Assembly: GCA_029948255.1 (NCBI GenBank)
Contig: JALIZF010001779.1
Coordinates: 124,001-188,000 of the forward strand
DNA: 64,000 nt
From: Telmatactis stephensoni
Taxonomy: Eukaryota > Cnidaria > Anthozoa > Actiniaria > Isophelliidae
Direction: 5' to 3'
The notes under the pieces were generated by a model. That model was not told where the DNA came from and made no database searches. It saw only the letters and a program-made list of their open reading frames with translations. This document shows positions 57,567 through 64,000 of this stretch, one piece after another. A program made the position numbers and the translations under genes. The stretch's first letter is position 1; every line of letters begins with the position of its first letter.

Positions 57567-60500
57567 AAATTTATTTATATAGCGCTTTTTAACTTGGCTC
57601 AAAAGCGCTTTACAATCGATTAAAACTATAAACTTAATATAAAACAATCAAAAAATACGGTAACTAACCTTGTGATTAGTCATTTAAATATGTTATACGC
57701 CGAATCGAAATATGGCGGCAAATTTGAATAACTGTTGTTTTATACTGACTAGCCTCTCATTCATGTGAAAACGCTTTTGTGTTTCCACGTGAACACGAGG
57801 CAAGTCAGTCCAGAGCAATAGTTATTCATATTTGCCGACATATTTCGATTCGGTCGAATATAATTAACATAAGCAAGTCACAAGTCTAGTTTAACATATA
57901 AACTAGACTTGTGACTAGTCTCTTAAGCATATATGATGCAACGATGGGAGGGGAAGACGTGGTAGCGACACGTTTGTCAGCACAGGGGTGGGGATGGGAC
58001 AAAGGGGCATCAACACATTCATGACGAGACCTTCGCCACTATCTCACCTATGGCCCGATAAGAAAGCCAAAAAAGAAAACTTACCTTGTTGCTACAATCT
58101 CCAGCACAATTAGCTGTAAATCCCTTTGGTAGTTTTCCCTTGGTCCAAGTAAAAAAGTGCTTGCCCATTAGAGCTACATGACCCCTAGGACACTCATTAC
58201 ATTTCAGTCCATCTAATGAGTAACTGCCCTTAGCACATGGTTCACAAATTGCTGCAGGTGGATTTTTATTAGACAACTGTAGACCAGGCTGACAGTTGCA
58301 GGGAACCTTCTTGCGTGGTGGAACACCTGAAGTTGGCTGTACGCAAAGTGTGTAGTCCTTGTTGTCAACTGCAAATTACCAGAGAGGAATATAAAAACTT
58401 CTTTTAATTAAAAACCTGGCTGTTTGTTAGAGTGGGTTTTATAATAATAATAAATAAATATTTTTATAGTGCCATTTCCGGCGGCTCAATGGCGCTTTAC
58501 AATACTACAACTTTAATTCTAATCCTATAAAATGGTATCATTTTATCATTAATGGATCAGTCTCAAGTTAAGCATTTCTCAATGAACAGCCTTATTTTAT
58601 GTAAGATTTTCCCTGCAAGTTACTAAAATTCTAAAGAATACTGTATTTATACACACAATTGAAGCTAAAACTGAGTAAAAGGGATTCATAAGGGGCTTAT
58701 TCCAAATAATGTGATTATCATTTCAACAAACAACAACTTACTCTTAACAGAGGAATATGTTGGTGTAAGATATCTCATAAAGACAACATCTTCTTTTTTA
58801 CAAGTGCTAAGAGGATCTGGTGCCATAACCAGGTCACCCTTAGAACAGTTCATCATTGGAATACAGTAAGCAGAGCCAAGCATGGAGTAAAAGTCTTTCT
58901 GACAAGGATCACATTTTTGCTGCCCTACAATAATGGAGCATTAAAGAACGATAGTTAGACATTGTTTACGCATATAAACAAAAGCAGCCAGGATAATAAA
59001 AAAAAATTTTTTTACACGTGGCTGGTTGCACACCCTACCAGAGATAAGATCCGCCTCACTCAGTTAAGACTCTAACCCATGACCCCTGGAATACCAACCG
59101 AGCTCTGATACTCTTCCAACACACCTTTTCTAAATTTGCTTCATTGCACACAAACAATGATTTCTAGTCAAGGTTGGACTTGATGAATACAATACATGTA
59201 TGAAAGCTGGTTAAGTGGTTAAGCCACTCGCCTCTCACCACTGTGGTCCGGGTTTGAGTCCCAGCTCAGACGCTGGATCATATGTGAGTTTAAGTTTGTT
59301 TGATGTGTTGTTCTCTACCATGCCACAACGGGTTTTTTTCCAGGTTCTCCAGTTTTTCCTCCCTCAGCAAAAATCAACATGTGAGTTTTGTATGCAGAGT
59401 ATATCGAATGTAGGGGTAGCGAGTGTGCGCATGAGTCTCGGAGATATTAGCAGAAATGCTACTCAGAAAATCCGAGGATAAATAGAAAATATTTCTTTCT
59501 TTCTTTATTTTTCAAGTCCAACCTCGTTTTGAAGTGCAACTTGGGAAAAGTCTACTGAGCTATCAAGTCAGCTGGAGTGATCATGGGTACTGGTGCAGTA
59601 TACTGGGTAAAAGCACTGAGGTGTAAACTAGATAAATCAAAGCCACTCTTTTAAAAGGGGAACTAGTATGTAATTCAAGTCAAAAACTTAAAATAAAAGA
59701 CAAGCACTCCAAACTCCTTTAGTTGTGATGTTTACTGGCTCAATTTACGTACTAGTCCCCCTTAACAAAGATTAGTATGTCACTTTGCTGTTAAAGAAAG
59801 AGGCTTGGATGTTAAAAAAATTCTTCCTCACCTCGTTTTGATTGAAAGGAGAAATAATTACACTTTTTGCACTCAGAGGCTCCAGACTTTGTACTGTAGG
59901 TACCTGGAGGGCAGGGCTTACACATGGTCTGTGGTTCTGTTGTTCCAACCTGAGAGATAGTAAAGCAAAGCAACTGGACATGAAACCTTGCAAACTTTAA
60001 ATATCAAGGACATCTCTATCACATATCACAAATATTCAACCCCATTACCCGGTATTAGGGTTCTTAAGCTGGCAGATTATCTCAAGTGCTAAAGTTATGG
60101 GTAGCCAAAGTTGTTGTGTTTTTGTTTTTTTCTACAGAAACATTCAGCGGTGGGCAACAGCTTGCCCTATGTACAACATTTCTATAGAAAAAAAGCCAGC
60201 TTCAGCTGCCCATACACGGTGGGCATAAATGACCTCAAAAATGCGCAAGGAAAATGTGACACATTTTAGAGATTGTAAATAATTTCAAAAATCTTTGACA
60301 TAATGAAATGAAATTTTCAGAGTGTTACCAGTAGATATGATATTTTATTTTGATGCAGTTGGAGTCGAGGTTGATGTCATAGTGACGTCATATTAAAATG
60401 TTACATTTCTAGCCAAAATTTATTTTTAAGGCGAGGTAATAACAAAGCACTGAATTTTGTTTGTGTTGTCATTCTCTCTAATTTGGCGCAATTTTTTTTC

Positions 60501-63500
60501 ATCTGTGATTATTGGAACAATAGTTATAACGAAATTACTGTTTTGATGACGTAATTTTTGATGACGTCATTGAGAAAGTAAAAAAAATATATTCTAGTCG
60601 ATAGATGGGGCCAAGTTAGCTCCAAAATTTTTAGTAATGTTTTATTAGGATATCTACTGTTTAAGACGAAGAATTTTTCTCGTTATTAACTTTATTAGAG
60701 ATATTTTAAGATATCTGTGACGTCATTATGACATTTACGGTTTTTACAATAATTATTATCAACTATTTATCATTAAAAAATTAAAATTCTAAAAACATAT
60801 GATTTTAGGCCACTAATAATTCTTTCATTATGCAATGTATGACAACGAAACATTTTAAAGCAAAAAAGTAGTTTGAAAAAGTTTATTTTTTCGAATGATT
60901 TTGTATGAAATTTTTCCCGCCAATTTTTCGCAGGAAAAATATGAAACTAAAAAATTCATAACTCCACTTCCACTCATCCAATTTGAAAACGGTTTTCAGT
61001 TTTGGGATCGTTACTTTAAGAGGAACAATATAATGCAGCTTTGGTAAAAATCTGAAAATTTTGATTAAATTTAAAGTTGCACATTTTTGGGGTGATTTAT
61101 GCCCACCATGATAACTTTGGCTTCAAAATTTTAAGCTTTGCTAACTTTGGTGTACATGTGCTCTTTTCAAACATTATATTTTTGTTTTTGCCAGATTAAA
61201 ATTTAGAATATCACAATGATGTCACATAGGTGTACTAAATCCCCATTAAATGCTGATCAAATCACTGTTTTTATCATTAACCTCCATTTAAAAAGCCCAA
61301 AATTACAGTAGCCACCCAGTAATTTAATTGACATACAGTTAGTTTTTCACCAAAAAATTGCTTTATGCAACAATCTCACTAATCAATTGTTTAATCATTT
61401 TATTGGGACCAAAATGCAATCTGTGCTGAGCTACATTCAGTGCGGCAATGATTATAACCAAGAGATGGAATGAATATGGCTATGTGCACAAACACATTGC
61501 CCAGTTTAATGAATAAAAAAAAAAAACTTAAAGAGTAATATACAAAATCCTTCTTGCCAAAGCAAAGGTGAGGGCTTTAAAAAATGCTGATGTGCAATAT
61601 AAGAAGGCTGTTGATATGGGAAGGGGGTGGGTGAAAATCATATATGTATACGTAAATAACATACCAAGGTTATAGACTGGATAAATGCTTTGTCAGCAAG
61701 ACCTCTTGCAGGGAAACTGTAGCAGTTCTTGCGATAAGCCCATTTTAGTTGATGATACCCCTATAAAATAAATGCTTCAATTACCCATTTTATAGCATGT
61801 TTGCACAATGAGCTTTTATCAGGTATTTTTAAATTCGTAAAACAGAAAAAGAATTACCACAGCTGCAAAGAGCATGTAATTAAAATTAGCAAGACAGTGA
61901 AGTTTAAAGGAATTAAATCCAAAACTCGCGCAAATACAAATTTTTGAAAAGTGTGAACTTGTAAGAAAACCGGCGAATATTTTCATACCAAATTTCAATT
62001 TCAGAAAATTCATATCTTCATGAGTTGAAAGTTACAGTGTACTTCATTCAAACTTCACAGTTTTACTTATTTTGACATGCTCTTTAATTCCAGCTATGGT
62101 AATTATATTTCTTTACTGTGACTTTTGGAATTACATGATAAAAGCTGATTAACTGTATTACAACAAATCATTCCAAATCAAAGGTACCGTCTTGAGCATA
62201 ATTATCATGCATACATGTATTTGATGGCCGGGGTGCCCACAGAAATGCCCAAAGTGATTTTTCTCTGATTTTTTTGTTTTCTTAAAAAGTCATGAAGGAT
62301 ATCAGTGAGCTCCCCCAATGTTCCTAAGCATAAAAATTCCAAAAGTCACTTAATTAGGTCATTCACACACATGCCCCTTCAATAATTATTACTGTAACTT
62401 ATATTGTTATAATTGTACTTACATTTGTGACATTAAATCTGACTGTTTTCCACACAAACTGATTTCCAACAAAATTCATGACTTGTTTATTGTCCACAAA
62501 AAATGCCAATCCATCACATCCAATGTAGTTGCTATGGCATTTACGACCTTCCACTCTAAAGGTGAAGTTGACATAATTGTTAGGGCCAACAAACTGTTTT
62601 CTCATCATCAAGATTGAGCTCATGCATCTTGTCTGTGCATTATCACCTGACTCCAAGCTATCATTGAAATCTAAAATGAAGTAATTTAAATCATCATTTA
62701 TTAGAAACAAATAAATAAATGTGACTAGATATTCATTTATTGTGAGGTATGCTTAGGTCATGATGGCTTTAGCCTTATTCCAGACCAGACACATCAGGTT
62801 ACATTTATTAGTCCCAAGGTATAAAAGGAAATGGCAAGCATACTTTAGCCAATTTTGAAATGCCTCCAATGACTCAACTTACGTAAAAAAAGTGCATAAA
62901 AAGTCACTTAGGCCATTGGCATGGGTGCCCCTTCAATCAGTTTCATCACATCCTATTGTTGGCAATATCCATAACGTATGGTGTGGTAAGGCAGGCAACA
63001 AAATCATGCAATTTTAAATCACTGCAAGATTGCTGCATTGCACTTGCAGAGCAAACGCTGCTCATTTTACCATTCACAAAAGCCTTCTTTACTTTTTACA
63101 ACAAAGCAAATTGTGGTGTATACTGAGTGGTAATATGAGCAACAGTTGTTCTGCAACTTGCTGTTCAGCAATGTTGTTGTTTGCCCTGTTTACTGCACCT
63201 ACAGCCCAGTTTCTATGAGCAATGGAAAAAGAAGCAGAAGCATAAGATGGTCTTCCATCAGACTGTGTGAAAAGTCAGAAAAATGGAAGTGTAAGCAGAA
63301 CTTAAGAATGGTTCCATTTTTTTATGCTCTGTTTCAATCTGCTTCTGTCACTTAGGTACATGTAGGACTTCACAAATCAGTAATGGAGAGTCTGACAAAA
63401 TGTTGTACACATAAAACCAGACCTAAAAAGATTACTTCATCTTCATGTACACTTACAGCTTGCTTTCCAGTGTTCACAAGGCTTGACGTAGCTACGGTAG

Positions 63501-63716
63501 ATTTCACAAAAAGTGTTGATGCCTGTTTCGGGTGAAGGTTTGGTGCCATTCTCTATCCAACTCCCCCAGTCACTAATATCTTCACCTCCAGCACTGAAGT
63601 TCCCTGGGCCACAAAGTTTACATGACGGTATGTCATCGTCTGAAAGTCCTTTGCCTGGAGGGCAGGTACATGGGATTGGGTATGGTGCTTTTATCAATTT
63701 GGGATTAGTGAGATTA
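53879..63716 (-). CDS. ELAPOR1/2-like (EIG121/KIAA1324 family) type I membrane protein, 5' end outside window
   Basis: Ten exons in phase: 63716-63457, 62670-62423, 61760-61665, 59949-59832, 58924-58742, 58368-58085, 57357-57011, 56558-56321, 55967-55484 and 54429-53879, about 936 residues. Cysteine-rich EGF/TNFR-like modules repeat (CTCPPGKG, CKPCPPGTY, CNCQPGLQ, CSPCKPGY, CPKGYSSPKG), interleaved with beta-rich segments such as GWYSSGDHVRTN; the late part has IGRVIGFKPKKV, and CPKCRPGDLEKV precedes the single TM helix (VLIGVGVVIIIALIIVASYF). The short cytosolic tail has YSSF, a possible YxxPhi sorting signal, and an acidic EEEEEDF cluster. Order and spacing match ELAPOR proteins, which in vertebrates sit in the trans-Golgi and endo-lysosomes and affect autophagy. 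Only the signal-peptide exon(s) seem missing. Confidence 0.8.
55003..55296 (+). repeat. tRNA-derived SINE
   Basis: tRNA-like head with GTTCGAGTGGTCAGAGAACC and a B-box CCCGAGTTCTAGTCCCC, a unique body with TAGCCAACTGG twice, then TTGTAAAGCGCTATGAGC and an AATAAAGTGATTGATTGATT tail. It lies in an ELAPOR-like intron, opposite to the gene. Confidence 0.8.
57535..57617 (+). repeat. (AAT)n plus AGCGCTTTT retroposon tail
   Basis: ATAATAATAA run followed by TTTATATAGCGCTTTTTAAC and CAAAAGCGCTTTACAAT, a tail shared with the sequence at 58441-58505. Confidence 0.75.
57669..57910. mobile_element. Palindromic MITE with a second hairpin at its edge
   Basis: CTTGTGATTAGTC and CGAATCGAAATATGGCGGCA pair with the inverse near 57828-57883; a small hairpin TCTAGTTTAA.ATAAACTAGA follows at 57886-57908. 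Confidence 0.75.
58441..58505 (+). repeat. Short retroposon tail (AGCGCTTTACA type)
   Basis: AATAATAAATAAATATTTTTATAG then CAATGGCGCTTTACAATAC, matching the 57535 tail. It lies in an ELAPOR-like intron. Confidence 0.55.
59207..59515 (+). repeat. tRNA-derived SINE, full-length
   Basis: A-box-like TGGTTAAGTGGTTAAGCCAC, B-box GGTCCGGGTTTGAGTCCC, body with TTTTTCCTCCCTCAGCAAAA and a TTTC-rich tail. Its relatives in this window are 3525-3690 and the interrupted copy at 30699. Confidence 0.8.
60218..61107. mobile_element. 890-bp TIR element in an ELAPOR-like intron
   Basis: GGTGGGCATAAATGACCTCA at the left and, inverted, GGTGGGCATAAATCACCCCA at the right. The interior is AT-rich, non-coding, and contains TGACGTCAT or close matches several times. 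Target duplication not clear. Confidence 0.65.
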
Positions 63717-64000
63717 CTATGGAATTACCAAAGATAAATGGAATACAGTATTATTGAAGGTATCAATTTACATTATAAGATAGCTATGATCTAAGGTGCG
63801 CTCTGATTGGTTGAATAGCATGTACCAAATATCCCTTGGGTGCATGCTCATGCATGTTGAAGTAACTGAAGACAAAATATAGCTCTTTTCTCTCAATTTT
63901 ATCAACATTTCTGTACTAATCAAAAACACATACAATTTTTTATAGTTTTAACAAAAAGGGAAAACAACAAAGTGATAAATATTTTAGGTGCTCTTTTAAA

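Noticed and set aside
59207..59280. Possible tRNA gene
   Set aside because: A- and B-box-like sequences are present, but no complete cloverleaf; the following body and tail show a SINE. The same applies at 55003 and 30699.

Overview
Eukaryotic, AT-rich nuclear DNA with short exons, GT/AG introns and a very dense load of inverted-repeat transposons. The recognisable genes (an RPL5 split into eight coding exons, a Gbx homeobox gene, an ELAPOR/EIG121-like receptor, a DUF6589-type gene) and the repeat families together suggest an anthozoan cnidarian, most likely a stony coral. This is an inference from gene content; no marker in the window fixes the species.

Layout. 0-9 kb: a DUF6589-like gene leaving the window on the left (minus), a broken SAP/zinc-ribbon gene and a frameshifted RING gene (both minus), and a LINE ORF1 esterase fragment. 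9-14 kb: a Harbinger-type block, with a two-exon DDE transposase with an intact triad (plus) facing away from a five-exon charged protein gene (minus). The last exon of that gene runs into a 992-bp GAA/TTC array, and one of its introns carries a 511-bp terminal-inverted-repeat (TIR) element containing a helicase-like first exon. 16-18 kb: a decayed zinc-finger/tyrosine-recombinase (Crypton-like) gene. 19-20 kb: a decayed Harbinger transposase with a MITE inside it. 22-30 kb: RPL5 (plus), with a 1.5-kb TIR element and a ~103-bp satellite in intron 6. 30-34.5 kb: SINE, composite palindromic elements and a LINE tail. 35-36 kb: an intron-less rhodopsin-class GPCR (minus). 36-47 kb: mostly gene-free, with scattered MITEs. 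47.4-48.5 kb: Gbx (minus). 50-53.6 kb: a nested MITE cluster. 53.9-63.7 kb: ten exons of an ELAPOR-like type I membrane protein (minus), whose 5' end lies beyond the window.

The host genes (RPL5, GPCR, Gbx, ELAPOR-like) are unrelated neighbours, not an operon or pathway. The theme that links the window is transposon biology: Harbinger-type transposase genes beside MITEs flanked by TAA duplications, TA-flanked palindromic families, hAT-like elements filled with short degenerate repeats, and several nested insertions where the empty site can be read directly. Several transposon-derived genes are broken by single-base indels, two of them in A homopolymers. These are either decay or residual assembly error. 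Exon coordinates were read by eye from splice consensus and reading-frame continuity; they have not been tested against transcripts.
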